Source: Micromonospora peucetia (GTDB lineage: Bacteria > Actinomycetota > Actinomycetes > Mycobacteriales > Micromonosporaceae). Taken from it: a stretch of 64,000 bases of DNA. How positions within the stretch are numbered: the first letter of the stretch is position 1; every line of letters starts with the position of its first letter. A program made the position numbers and the translations under genes. Shown one piece after another: positions 9,158 through 17,880 of the stretch. The notes beneath the pieces were generated by a model that was not told where the DNA came from, made no database searches, and worked only from the letters and a program-made list of their open reading frames with translations. The stretch lies in the NCBI RefSeq assembly GCF_900091625.1, contig NZ_FMIC01000002.1, positions 1,736,001-1,800,000 of the forward strand. Reading direction: 5' to 3'.

Positions 9158-10165
9158 GTGACGACCGGCGAGGTCCTCTGGTCGCTACGGTCCGAGTGCC
9201 CCATCCCGCCCCGGCTCTCGCCGCACGCCGACCGGGTGCAGCGGTGGCTGGTCGACGACCTGCTGCCGAGCCTCGGCCTGGCGCTGGACGGGGCGGCCCT
9301 GCAACGGCTGTCCCGGGCCGGGTTCGCCCGGTACGCCGGCCGGCTCTACCCGGGTGCCGCCGAGGCCGACCTGCGGGCGTTGACGGCCCTGTTCACCTGG
9401 TTCTTCCTGGTCGACGACGCGTGCGACGGACCGGGCCGGCTCAGCACCGACCAGATCCGGGCGCTGCGCGCCGGCGCGCTGACCCTGCTGCACGCCGGCC
9501 CCCGGCTCCGACACGCCGGCCTGACCGGGCCGATGAGGCGGCTGCTGGTGCACGGGTGGCGGGAACCGCGCCGGCGGATGCCGGCCCGCTGGCGGATGCG
9601 CTTCGCCGACGCCGTCGCCGTCCACCTCGACGGCACCTGGCGGGAGGCGGTGAACAAGGCGGCCGGGCACCGCCCCGGCGTCGCCGAGTACGTCGTACTG
9701 CGGCGTGCCACCTCCGCCGCGTACGTGTCGTATCCGCTGGTGGAGTTCGTCACCGGGCACCCGCTGCCCGACCCGGTCCACCACCACCCACTGCTGCGCG
9801 AGATCGCCGACACGGGCAACGACCTGCTCTCCTGGTACAACGACCTCGCCTCCCTCGATCGGGACGAGGCCACCTCCGGCGGCCACAACCTGGTCCTCGC
9901 GACGGCGGCCGAGCAGCGGGTGCCGGTGCGGACCGCGGTCGGCCTGACGGCCGAGCGCTGGCGGGCGTCGATGCGGCACTTCGTGGAGCTGCGCGCGGCG
10001 GTGCCGTCGTTCGGTCCGGCGCTGGACCGGGCGGTCGCCGACCATCTCGACGGGGTGGCGAACGCCGTCCGGGCCACCGTCGACTGGACCCTGGAGAGCA
10101 CCCGCTACGGCGGTAGGGAAGGGCACCTCGTCAACGCCTCCGGTGGAGGAATCGCCCCTTCCTGA
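9158..10165 (+). CDS. class I terpene synthase
   Basis: 335 residues from GTG 9158, with GGGAGGA five bases upstream; a start at 9128 is less likely. The first metal motif is DDACD (Asp 86 to Asp 90) and the second is NDLLSWYND (Asn 221, Ser 225, Asp 229), both needed to bind three Mg ions and the diphosphate. An Arg-Tyr pair expected near the C-terminus (RY) is present in ESTRYGG. The length fits bacterial mono- and sesquiterpene cyclases. Product is unknown. It stands on the opposite strand inside the ubiX-mqnP-ubiD group. The last 17 residues (REGHLVNASGGGIAPS region) are encoded by a copy of an interspersed palindromic repeat. Confidence 0.88.
   Translation: MTTGEVLWSLRSECPIPPRLSPHADRVQRWLVDDLLPSLGLALDGAALQRLSRAGFARYAGRLYPGAAEADLRALTALFTWFFLVDDACDGPGRLSTDQIRALRAGALTLLHAGPRLRHAGLTGPMRRLLVHGWREPRRRMPARWRMRFADAVAVHLDGTWREAVNKAAGHRPGVAEYVVLRRATSAAYVSYPLVEFVTGHPLPDPVHHHPLLREIADTGNDLLSWYNDLASLDRDEATSGGHNLVLATAAEQRVPVRTAVGLTAERWRASMRHFVELRAAVPSFGPALDRAVADHLDGVANAVRATVDWTLESTRYGGREGHLVNASGGGIAPS
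10112..10165. repeat. interspersed AGGAAGGGC-type palindromic repeat, copy 1
   Basis: GGGAAGGGCACCTCGTCAACGC, a short centre, then GGAATCGCCCCTTCCTGA. The same architecture recurs at 18532, 33364 and 38511. This copy overlaps the 3' end and supplies the stop codon of the terpene synthase gene. Confidence 0.75.
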
Positions 10166-10252
10166 CCGCCAGGTCGGGCACGCCGCCGACAGCTCCGCGC
10201 CGGCAGGGCAGGCGACGGCGGCCCGCCGGGCGAGCCGCCGTACCGGCTCCGG

Positions 10253-11227
10253 TCAGGCGCGCAGGCCGAGGCGGATCACCAGGTCGAGCAGGGCGAAGAC
10301 GAACAGCGCGATGCCGACGAAGCCGTTGGCGGTGAAGAAGGCCCGGTTCACCTTGCTCAGGTCGGTCGGGCTGACCACCACGTGCTGGTAGCCGAAGGCG
10401 AGCGCGGTCAGCGCCAGCCCGATCCACCAGAGCCAGCCGAAGCCGACCAGCGCCCCGAACCAGATGAAGAGCGCGAACGTCACCACGTGCGCGACGGTGG
10501 AGGCGTGCAGCGCGAAGCGCCGACCGTAGCGGGCCGGCACGCTGTGCACGCCGATCTCCTGGTCGATCTCGGAGTCCTGGCAGGCGTAGATGAGGTCGAA
10601 GCCGCCGATCCAGAGGCCGACGGCCACACCGAGCAGCCAGGCCGGCCAGGAGCCGTCGAGGGTGCCGGTGACCGCCAGCCAGGCGCCGACCGGGCCGACC
10701 GCCTGGGCGATCGCGAGGATGGCGTGTGGCCAGTTGGTGAACCGCTTGCCGTACGGGTAGACGACCAGCGGCACCACGGCGAGCGGCGCGAGCACCAGGC
10801 AGAGCGGGTTGAGCAGGGCGGCGGCGACGAGGAAGACCACGAGCGCGACGGCCGCGCCGGTCCAGGCCGTCCGTACGCTGACCGCCCCGGTGACCAGTTC
10901 CCGGGCGGCGGTACGCGGGTTCCGCGCGTCGATCCGGCGGTCCAGGATCCGGTTCGCGGCCATCGCGAACGTCCGCGCGCCGACCATCGCCACGGTGATC
11001 AGCAGCAGGTCTCCCCACCGCACCCGCCCCCCGTGCACCTGCATCGCAGTCAACGCCGACAAATAAGCGAACGGCAGCGCGAACACGGAGTGCTCAATCG
11101 CCACAAGGTCGAGGAACGCCCGCACCTTTCCCCGCGATCTTGCACCTTCCGCCCCGACAGAAGCGGGTGAATCGGGCGAGTCGGGGGCCGAAACTGCAAG
11201 ATCGCGGGGATCGGAGGGTGCGGGCAT
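10253..11227 (-). CDS. mqnP: UbiA-family prenyltransferase, MqnP-like (menaquinone synthesis)
   Basis: 324 residues. Start ATG 11227 shares one base with the ubiD stop (TGATG), so it is translationally coupled. Eight to nine membrane helices are visible. The two Mg-diphosphate motifs of UbiA enzymes are NRILDRRIDARNPRT and DLIYACQDSEIDQE. The enzyme attaches a polyprenyl chain to an aromatic ring; next to UbiD and UbiX the likely acceptor is 1,4-dihydroxy-6-naphthoate (MqnP). The first 34 or so residues (PAPSDPRDLAVSAPDSPDSP) are not typical of the family and are encoded by a 15-bp inverted repeat with its loop; homologous sequence begins at VRAFLDLVAIEHSVF. Function assignment is strong for the family and moderate for the exact substrate. 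Confidence 0.85.
   Translation of the reverse strand: MPAPSDPRDLAVSAPDSPDSPASVGAEGARSRGKVRAFLDLVAIEHSVFALPFAYLSALTAMQVHGGRVRWGDLLLITVAMVGARTFAMAANRILDRRIDARNPRTAARELVTGAVSVRTAWTGAAVALVVFLVAAALLNPLCLVLAPLAVVPLVVYPYGKRFTNWPHAILAIAQAVGPVGAWLAVTGTLDGSWPAWLLGVAVGLWIGGFDLIYACQDSEIDQEIGVHSVPARYGRRFALHASTVAHVVTFALFIWFGALVGFGWLWWIGLALTALAFGYQHVVVSPTDLSKVNRAFFTANGFVGIALFVFALLDLVIRLGLRA
11130..11209. repeat. 15-bp perfect inverted repeat inside prenyltransferase N-terminus
   Basis: CCCCGCGATCTTGCA at 11130-11144 and its exact complement at 11195-11209, separated by 50 bases. It resembles the CGATCTTGCACTTT hairpin at 22324-22393, which lies between genes. Confidence 0.85.
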
Positions 11228-12687
11228 CAGATTCCGTATTCCTTCCAGCGTTTGTCGACCAGGGAGACGACCTCGGGGGCCATGGTCATCTCCTCGGGCC
11301 AGCCCCGGGTGTAGCCCTCGGTCGGCAGCTTGCGGGTCGCGTCCACGCCCGCCTTGCCGCCCCAGAACTGCTGGTACGACGCGTGGTCCAGGTGGTCCAC
11401 CGGGCCCTCGGTGAGCAGCAGGTCCCGGGCGTAGTCGACGTTGCCGAAGGCGCGGAAGGCGACCTCGTTGTAGTCGTGCACGTCGCAGTCCTCGTCGACG
11501 ATCACGATCAGCTTGGTCAGCGACATCATGTGCGCGCCCCAGATGGCGTTCATCACCTTCTGCGCGTGCTTCGGGTAGCGCTTGCGGATCGACACGATCG
11601 CGCAGTTGTGGAAGACCCCGGCGGCGGGCAGGTCGTAGTCGACGATGTCCGGGATCAGGAAGCGCAGCAGCGGCGCGAAGATCCGCTCGGTGGCCTTGCC
11701 GAGGCCGTGGTCCTCCTGGGGCGGTTGCGACGTGACGATCGTGTGGTAGACCGGGTCGCGCTGCATGGTCATGCACTCGATGTGCATCACCGGGAAGGGT
11801 TCCACCGGCGTGTAGAAGCCGGTGTGGTCGCCGAACGGGCCCTCCGGGAGCCGCTCGCCCGGCTCGATGTAGCCCTCCAGGACGATCTGCGCGTGCGCCG
11901 GCACCTGCAACGGGACGGTCAGGCAGTCCACCATCTCGACCCGCTCACCGCTCAGGAACCCGGCGAACAGGTATTCGTCGATGTCGGCGGGGAGCGGCGC
12001 GCTGGCCGAGTAGGCGACCGCGGGGTCGGCGCCGATGGCGATCGCCACCGGCAACCGCTGCCCGAGCCGCTCGGCGACCGCGTGGTGCGCCGTGGAGTTC
12101 TTGTGGATCTGCCAGTGCATGCCGATGGTGTTCCGCGAGTGCTGCTGCAACCGGTAGAGCCCCAGGTTGCGCTTGCCGGTCTCCGGGTGCTTGGTGTGGG
12201 TCAGCCCGAAGTTGTGGAAGATCCCGCCGTCGCCCGGCCAGACCTGCAACCCCGGCAGCCGGTTCAGGTCGACGTCGTCGCCGCGGTAGACCACCTGCTG
12301 ACAGGGGGCGGTCCTGACCTTCTTCGGCGGCATCGACGTGAGCTGCCTGACCTTGCCGAGGCCGTCCATCATCCCGGAGAGGCCCACCGGCAGCTCCGGC
12401 TTGAGCATGTTGCCGATCCGCTCGCCGATCTCGTCGAGGTTCTCGACCCCGAGCGCCATCGCCATCCGCTTCTCGGTGCCGAACAGGTTGACCACCACCG
12501 GCATCTCGCCCCGGGTCGGCCGCTCGAAGAGCAGCGCCGGGCCGCCCGCGCGGACCGTCCGGGTGACGATCTCGCTGATCTCCAGGGTGGGATCGACCGG
12601 GGCGCTCACCCGCCGCAGTTCGCCCGCGCGCTCCAGCGCCGCGAGAAAGTCCTTGAGATCGGTGTACGGGAAGCCACGAGCCGCCAT
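11227..12687 (-). CDS. UbiD-family menaquinone biosynthesis decarboxylase
   Basis: 486 residues from ATG 12687 (MAARGFPYTDL), with GGGAG upstream. UbiD enzymes use prenylated FMN to remove an aromatic carboxylate. Characteristic segments: PVVVNLFGTEKRMAMALG, GLQVWPGDGGIFHNFGLTHTK, NLGLYRLQQHSRNTIGMHWQIHKN, and the catalytic Glu/Arg region LEGYIEPGERLPEGPFGDHTG. The length and LTHTKHPETGKRN-type segments match the MqnL/menaquinone group. It overlaps mqnP by one base. With the UbiX gene nearby this supports decarboxylation of a prenylated dihydroxynaphthoate; the other mqn genes are outside the window. Confidence 0.9.
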   Translation of the reverse strand: MAARGFPYTDLKDFLAALERAGELRRVSAPVDPTLEISEIVTRTVRAGGPALLFERPTRGEMPVVVNLFGTEKRMAMALGVENLDEIGERIGNMLKPELPVGLSGMMDGLGKVRQLTSMPPKKVRTAPCQQVVYRGDDVDLNRLPGLQVWPGDGGIFHNFGLTHTKHPETGKRNLGLYRLQQHSRNTIGMHWQIHKNSTAHHAVAERLGQRLPVAIAIGADPAVAYSASAPLPADIDEYLFAGFLSGERVEMVDCLTVPLQVPAHAQIVLEGYIEPGERLPEGPFGDHTGFYTPVEPFPVMHIECMTMQRDPVYHTIVTSQPPQEDHGLGKATERIFAPLLRFLIPDIVDYDLPAAGVFHNCAIVSIRKRYPKHAQKVMNAIWGAHMMSLTKLIVIVDEDCDVHDYNEVAFRAFGNVDYARDLLLTEGPVDHLDHASYQQFWGGKAGVDATRKLPTEGYTRGWPEEMTMAPEVVSLVDKRWKEYGI

Positions 12688-12748
12688 GCCTGCCAGTCTC
12701 CCGCACCGGCCGGGGCCGCGACCACGCCGGGTGGTGTGACACCGGCGA

Positions 12749-13303
12749 TCACCCGGCCGGCGCCCAGGCGTACGCGGCCACGGGCGGGTCGAGCGGGGCA
12801 TCGGTGAGCCGGTTGGCGAAGGTGGAGATGGTGTACGTGCCGACGCCGAGCACCACGTCCAGCGCGTGCCGGGGCTGGTAGCCGGCCGCCAGGAAGGCGC
12901 TGATCCCGTCCTCGGGGACCGCGCCGGAGTGGTCGAGCACGGCGAGGGTGAAGCACCGCAGTGCCTCCAGCCGGTCGTCGGGCAGGGGTGTGCCGGCGCG
13001 CAGCGCGCCGATCAGCTCGGGCGCGGCACCTTGCCGGGTGAGGGTGGCGGTGTGCATGGCGACGCAGAGGTGGCACTCGTTGCGGGTGGCGACCGTCATG
13101 ACGACGACCTCCCGTTCGACCGGGTCGAGGGCGCACTTCTCGAAGATCCCGTTGACGGTGAGGAACCCGGTGAGCAGCTCCGGGGACTCGGCCATCAGGC
13201 CGACGGCGGCGGGCAGGTGGCCGAACCTGCGGCGTACCCCCTCGATGGTGGGTCGCGCGGCGGCGGGGGCGGTGTCGGCGGTGTGCGCGGTGAACGGAGG
13301 CAC
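12749..13303 (-). CDS. carboxymuconolactone decarboxylase/AhpD-like protein
   Basis: 184 residues from GTG 13303 (VPPFTAHTADT), preceded by AGCAGG; an open frame extends to 13423 but would overlap the divergent regulator. The CMD/AhpD signature is complete: E-x-CHLC-xx-H in RNECHLCVAMHTATL, followed by an all-helical domain. In AhpD the two Cys and His form a peroxidase-linked disulfide site. This form probably reduces a small oxidant or peroxide with an unknown partner. The divergent MarR gene, with a redox-type target common in that family, is the likely regulator. Confidence 0.82.
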   Translation of the reverse strand: MPPFTAHTADTAPAAARPTIEGVRRRFGHLPAAVGLMAESPELLTGFLTVNGIFEKCALDPVEREVVVMTVATRNECHLCVAMHTATLTRQGAAPELIGALRAGTPLPDDRLEALRCFTLAVLDHSGAVPEDGISAFLAAGYQPRHALDVVLGVGTYTISTFANRLTDAPLDPPVAAYAWAPAG

Positions 13304-13384
13304 GGTGAGCCTGCTCTCAGGGTCGGCGATGGCCGGCGCGGCCCGATCGGCGACGCGCCGTACGTGACGTAGAATCGTCAACGT

Positions 13385-13415
13385 GGTTGTCGAAATCGTA
13401 AACCAGGTTGTCGAA
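13385..13415. promoter_or_regulatory. candidate MarR operator: two GGTTGTCGAA direct repeats
   Basis: GGTTGTCGAA at 13385-13394 and again at 13406-13415, exactly 21 bases (two helical turns) apart, with AACCAGGTT between them. It lies in the short divergent region between the AhpD-like and MarR genes and covers the likely start of the regulator gene. Confidence 0.55.
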
Positions 13416-13416
13416 C

Positions 13417-13893
13417 GTGGCAACGGCTGAACCCGACCGGCCCGGCTTCCTGCTGCCCCTGTTGCTGCTGGCCGGCTTCCGTACGCTCATCGACGACCTG
13501 CACGTGGAGCTGGCCCGGCAGGGGCACCCGGAGCTGCGCCCGCTGCACGGCTTCGTCCTCCAGGCCGTCGGCGGCGACGGCACCACCGCCACCGAGCTGG
13601 GCCAACGACTCGGCGTCTCCAAGCAGGCGGCCGGCAAGACGGTGGACCGGATGGTCGCCCTCGGCTACCTGGAACGCGCCGACGACCCGCGCGACGCCCG
13701 GCGCAAGCTGGTCCGGATGACCCCGCACGGCCTGGACGGCCTGCGCCGCTCGGCGGCCGTCTTCGACCAGCTCCGGCAGCGGTGGACCGCCACCCTCGGC
13801 CCCGACCGGGTCGCCGCCCTGGAGGACGACCTGCGCGCCGTCACCCCGGCCGACCCGTTCCGCCTCGACGTGCCCGGCTGGATCGGCGGCTGA
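13417..13893 (+). CDS. MarR family transcriptional regulator
   Basis: 158 residues from GTG 13417; TTG 13408 is in frame but sits inside the proposed operator. The winged helix is TATELGQRLGVSKQAAGKTVDRMVALGYLERADDPRDARRKLVRMTP, with the wing containing the DPRDxR motif of the family. Long flanking helices give the MarR dimer interface. Divergent transcription from the AhpD-like gene and the shared operator suggest control of that gene and itself. The effector is unknown. Confidence 0.88.
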   Translation: MATAEPDRPGFLLPLLLLAGFRTLIDDLHVELARQGHPELRPLHGFVLQAVGGDGTTATELGQRLGVSKQAAGKTVDRMVALGYLERADDPRDARRKLVRMTPHGLDGLRRSAAVFDQLRQRWTATLGPDRVAALEDDLRAVTPADPFRLDVPGWIGG

Positions 13894-13990
13894 CCAACCG
13901 GCGGGCGTGAACCCGAAACCGCGCTGCGGGAGAGACCGCCCGGGCCCCACCGCTGAACGACGAACGGTCAGTCACGTCGTTGAACCAGCG

Positions 13991-15160
13991 ATGGGGAAAA
14001 CGCGTGGGGCCCGGCTGGCGCACTGGTTCCGGACCGCCTGGGGCCGCCTGCGAAGCGGCTGGCAACTACTGGCGGCGGTGACCCTGGGGGCGACTGCGTC
14101 CTGGTTCGTCGCCAGCCGCCTCATCGGCGGCCCGCACGGTGGTGACGACAGCGCGGCGTTCTACGCACCCGCTGCCGCGCTGATCGTTCTGTCCCAGGCC
14201 CGGGGCGTACGGCTGGGGCAGGCGATCCGGGTCCTGGCCGGGATCGCGGTCGGGGTGGTCCTCGGCGAGGTCGCCATCTGGCTGCTCGGTGCCCGCTCCA
14301 CCGCCGCCATCTTCGTCGTCATCCTGGCTGCGGCCGGGCTGTCGATCGCCGCCGGTGCCACGGGCGTCGTCCGGAACCAGTTGACGACGTCCGCGCTCTT
14401 CCTGGTCGCCGTGGTCCCGCCGAACAAGGAGTTGGAGCCGACCCGCCTCTACGACGCGCTGATCGGTGGCACCATCGCGTTGCTGATCACCCAGGTTGCC
14501 GGCGCACGCTCGCCACTGGCTCCGCTGGACACCGAGGGGCGGCGGTCGTTCACGGAGTTGTCCGGGGTCCTGGACAGCATCCGCCAGGCAGTGCAACGAC
14601 ACGACGAGAAGGCGGCCCAGGCCGTGCTCGACCGGGCACGGCAGTTGGACTCGCGCACCGCTGCTCTGCGCAGGGCCGTGCTGGTCGCCGACGAGAACCT
14701 GCATCTCGCGATCTGGGAACGGCACAGCCGCCCGCGTGTCCAGGCCGCCCGAGCCACCGTCGACCAGGTCGACTACGCCGTCCGCAACACCCGGACGCTG
14801 GCGCGCTCGGCAGTGACACTCACCCGGCTCCCGGATCCGACGCCGCCACAACTCGGCACCGCGCTGGCCTCGCTGAGTCAGCTGACGGGTTGTGCCGCCG
14901 CAGTGCTCGCCGCCGTCGTCTCCGGCGAGAGCGACGCGGCCGACAGGCATGTCGACCAGGCGGGGAAGATCGCGGTCGACACCGTCCAGGCGATGGCACC
15001 GTTGCTCCGGCACGACCAGTCGTTGCCGGTCAGCACGGCCATCGGCCAGATCCGGATGGTGGTCATCGACCTGCTGCGCAGCGCCCGGGCGGACAAGCCA
15101 GAGGTGCTGAACGCGATCGACCGGACGCTGGACCTGCCCACCGGCTGGAAGAAACGGTGA
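13991..15160 (+). CDS. FUSC-family (aromatic acid exporter type) membrane protein
   Basis: 389 residues from ATG 13991; a GTG at 13907 is in frame but unsupported. The N-terminal half has six predicted helices in the FUSC/ArAE pattern (LLAAVTLGATASWFVASRLI, YAPAAALIVLSQARGVRLGQA, VLAGIAVGVVLGEVAIWLLG and others). The second half is a long helical cytosolic domain (TELSGVLDSIRQAVQRHDEKA). The family includes the AaeB hydroxybenzoate exporter and fusaric acid resistance proteins. This single-module form is common in actinobacteria and substrates are mostly untested. It follows the MarR gene by 97 bases and may share its promoter. Confidence 0.8.
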   Translation: MGKTRGARLAHWFRTAWGRLRSGWQLLAAVTLGATASWFVASRLIGGPHGGDDSAAFYAPAAALIVLSQARGVRLGQAIRVLAGIAVGVVLGEVAIWLLGARSTAAIFVVILAAAGLSIAAGATGVVRNQLTTSALFLVAVVPPNKELEPTRLYDALIGGTIALLITQVAGARSPLAPLDTEGRRSFTELSGVLDSIRQAVQRHDEKAAQAVLDRARQLDSRTAALRRAVLVADENLHLAIWERHSRPRVQAARATVDQVDYAVRNTRTLARSAVTLTRLPDPTPPQLGTALASLSQLTGCAAAVLAAVVSGESDAADRHVDQAGKIAVDTVQAMAPLLRHDQSLPVSTAIGQIRMVVIDLLRSARADKPEVLNAIDRTLDLPTGWKKR

Positions 15161-15250
15161 TCGGCGCGCGTCTACGGCGCCCGCTCACCACGCCGAGCGT
15201 GGCACCCGGACGACTGTCGGTGAAGTCCTAAAACCTGCGGAGAACGGTGA

Positions 15251-16225
15251 TCAGTCCAGGCCACCGTAGGAGTGCAGGCCCTCGAAGAAGATGTTCACCC
15301 CGAACAGGTTCATCAGCATGGTGAGGAAGCCGACGATGGCCAGCCAGGTCGCCACGTTCCGCTTCACGCTCGGGGTGGCCCGGGCGTGCAGGTAGCCGGC
15401 GTAGATCACCCAGGAGATGAACGACCAGGTCTCCTTCGGGTCCCAGCCCCAGGGCCGCCCCCAGGCCGCCTCGGCCCAGATCGCCCCGGCGATCACCGCG
15501 AAGGTGAAGATCGGGAACGCGAAGGCATGCAGTACGAAGGTCAGCCGCTCCAGCGCCGCCGCCGCCGGCAGCCGCTTCGCCAGCGTGTACGGGAAACTTC
15601 GCCGGCCCCGCTCGTAGCCGGAGCGCATCAGGAACGCCACCGCCGGCACCGCGCCCAGCAGGAAGATGCCGGAGGCGAACACGATCGTCGAGACGTGGAT
15701 GACGAACCAGTACGAGTTGAGTGCCGGCACCAGCGGCACGATCGGGGTGTAGAGCACCAGTTCGGCGGTCGCCACCAGAAGCACCATCACCAACGACAGG
15801 AACAGCCCGAGACGGCGCAACTGCGGTCGCTTCCAGAGCACCACCAGCCAGGCGGCGACACCGATCCAGGTGACCGTGAGCACGAACTCGTACATGTTGC
15901 CCCACGGCATCCGGTCGGCGGCGATGCCGCGCGTGACCAGCGCCCCGAGGTGCAGCAGCACCCCCAACGCGGTGACCGCGACGGCGACCAGACCCGCCAT
16001 TCGGGCGCGCCGGGCGGTGCGCTCGGCCGCCGACGAGCCGTTCGCGACGGGCGTCTCCGGGGTGCCGCCTCCGGCCGCGCCGACACCGGCCCCGACCAGC
16101 GCGCGGGCGGGCGCCGCAGTCTGAGCCCGGGCGTTGCCGAGCGCGTACTCGACGGCGTGGCTGATCATCGCGACCAGATACGCCAGGATCGCGAACGACA
16201 CCAGCTGGTCGGAGAGTGCGGACAT
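15251..16225 (-). CDS. ccsB: cytochrome c biogenesis protein CcsB/ResC (haem handling, system II)
   Basis: 324 residues; ATG 16225 shares a base with the resB stop (TGATG). Multi-spanning membrane protein with the tryptophan-rich haem-binding signature AWGRPWGWDPKETWSFISWV and conserved His residues (FVIHVSTIVFASG, FILHAFAFPIFTF). CcsA/CcsB together carry haem to the outer face and ligate it to apocytochrome c. It is last in the five-gene operon that also holds resB, ccdA and resA. In CcsB/ResC nomenclature this is the WWD-domain partner of ResB. A short non-conserved Ala/Pro-rich loop lies near residue 60. Confidence 0.92.
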   Translation of the reverse strand: MSALSDQLVSFAILAYLVAMISHAVEYALGNARAQTAAPARALVGAGVGAAGGGTPETPVANGSSAAERTARRARMAGLVAVAVTALGVLLHLGALVTRGIAADRMPWGNMYEFVLTVTWIGVAAWLVVLWKRPQLRRLGLFLSLVMVLLVATAELVLYTPIVPLVPALNSYWFVIHVSTIVFASGIFLLGAVPAVAFLMRSGYERGRRSFPYTLAKRLPAAAALERLTFVLHAFAFPIFTFAVIAGAIWAEAAWGRPWGWDPKETWSFISWVIYAGYLHARATPSVKRNVATWLAIVGFLTMLMNLFGVNIFFEGLHSYGGLD

Positions 16226-17880
16226 CACTCGACTCCTTCTCGCGCTCCGGCCCGGTCGCCGCCGTCGCGGTCGACACCGGCCTCCTCGTCCGGCCGCCCG
16301 TCGCCGCCGATCGCGGCCACGAGCTGCGCGAACTCGTCGGCGAATCCGGGATGGTCGGTGCGCGGCAGGCCACCGGCCTCGACCAAACTACTACCGCCCG
16401 TCGGAGATCCACCCGCCGGGTCGGCCGGAAGCACCCGGAAGAAGACCCGTCGGCGCCGGCCGAACAGCGAGCCCATCAGCCCGACCAGCAGGACTGCGGA
16501 GCTGACCAGCAGCAGCGTCGCGCCGGGGTCGTACCGGACCGACAGGGTGATGTACGGCTCGGTACGCAGGAACTCGACCGTGGTGCCGTCGTCCAGCTTC
16601 CAGGTCTCGCCCTTGCGGAGCAGCTTCGTGCCGACCTCCTTCACCTTGCCGGCGCTCACCTGCCGCTGGTCCAGCTTGTAGATCGAGCCGGGGATGCCGG
16701 CGTCCATGCCCAGGTTGCCCCGGTAGGCGACGAGGTTCAGCGCGGGATTCCGCTCGGTCGGGTAATCGGAGCGGGCGAAGGGCGCGGCGGCGGGCGCGGT
16801 CGGCAGGTAGAGGCCGGAGAAGGCCATCTGGAGGTCCGGGTCCCGGCTGCCGGTGGCCGGGTCGACGTTGACGTCCGGGAAGGCCGCCAGGCCCTCGCTG
16901 GTCAGCCCGACGTCACCGGTGGTCAGGAACGGCACCGCGCTGGTCTGGCTGTTGCCGAACCGGTCGGTGTAGCGGATCACCGGGGCGTAGCCGTGGCCGA
17001 GCAGGTAGACGTTCGCGCCGTCGAGGCGCAGCGGGGAGTTGACCGAGAAGTTGGCCTGTCGCCGCTCGCCGCCGGCCTCGTCGACGGTCACCTTGGCGTT
17101 GAAGAACTCCGGCTGGCCGGTCTCCAGGAAGCGGGCCTCGAAGTCGTCGAGCCGGACGCAGAAGCGGGGCAGATCGGCGCTGCCCACCCGAGGGCCGATC
17201 TTGGACTCGGCGTACTGCTGGCGGGTGTTGCAGAACGCGTTGTCCTCGCCGGCCACCAGCAGCTTGTTGCCGCTCCAGCCGTACCAGGAGCCGAGCGCGA
17301 CGCCGACCAGCACGACCACCAGCGAGCTGTGGAAGAGCAGGTTGCCGGTCTCCTTGAGGTAGCCCTTCTCGGCGGAGACCTCGTCGCCGCGTACCACCAC
17401 CCGCCAGCGCCGCTGGCGCAGCGCCGCCGCGATCGCAGTGGCGCCGCCCTCCGGCACCGGCAGCACCGTGTGCTGCGGCAGCCGGTCCAGCCGCTTCGGC
17501 GCGGCCGGCGGCTTCGACCGCAGCGCCCGCACGTGGTCGCGCAGCCGGGGCGTGATGCAGCCGACCAGCGAGGTGAAGAGCAGCACGTAGATCGCGGAGA
17601 ACCAGACCGAGCTGAACGCATCGAAGGCGCCGATCCGGTCCAACACCGGAGCCAGGTCGGGGTACGCGGTGAAGTAGTCCCGCACGTCCTCCGGGTTGAC
17701 CCCGCGCTGCGGCAGCACCGAGCCGGGGATGGCAGCCACCGCGAGCAGGAAGAGCAGCACCAGGGCCGTACGCATGCTGGTGAGCTGCCGCCACGAGTTG
17801 CGCAGCAGGGCCAGCAGGCGGTTGGACCGGCGCCGGGGAGCCTCGACCGGCGGTGCCGGCCGCTCGTCGACGGCGGTCAT
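16225..17880 (-). CDS. resB: cytochrome c biogenesis protein ResB
   Basis: 551 residues. The N-terminal membrane block (RNSWRQLTSMRTALVLLFLLAVAAIPG and GCITPRLRDHVRALR) and the long periplasmic beta-rich domain (VRLDDFEARFLETGQPEFFNAKVTV) are typical of ResB. A final helix (LLLVSSAVLLVGLMGSLFGRR) ends the family core; about 80 further residues form an acidic/Gly-rich tail. It overlaps ccsB and ccdA by one base each, so the operon is translationally coupled. ResB and CcsB act as one haem-export and ligation complex. Confidence 0.92.
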   Translation of the reverse strand: MTAVDERPAPPVEAPRRRSNRLLALLRNSWRQLTSMRTALVLLFLLAVAAIPGSVLPQRGVNPEDVRDYFTAYPDLAPVLDRIGAFDAFSSVWFSAIYVLLFTSLVGCITPRLRDHVRALRSKPPAAPKRLDRLPQHTVLPVPEGGATAIAAALRQRRWRVVVRGDEVSAEKGYLKETGNLLFHSSLVVVLVGVALGSWYGWSGNKLLVAGEDNAFCNTRQQYAESKIGPRVGSADLPRFCVRLDDFEARFLETGQPEFFNAKVTVDEAGGERRQANFSVNSPLRLDGANVYLLGHGYAPVIRYTDRFGNSQTSAVPFLTTGDVGLTSEGLAAFPDVNVDPATGSRDPDLQMAFSGLYLPTAPAAAPFARSDYPTERNPALNLVAYRGNLGMDAGIPGSIYKLDQRQVSAGKVKEVGTKLLRKGETWKLDDGTTVEFLRTEPYITLSVRYDPGATLLLVSSAVLLVGLMGSLFGRRRRVFFRVLPADPAGGSPTGGSSLVEAGGLPRTDHPGFADEFAQLVAAIGGDGRPDEEAGVDRDGGDRAGAREGVE

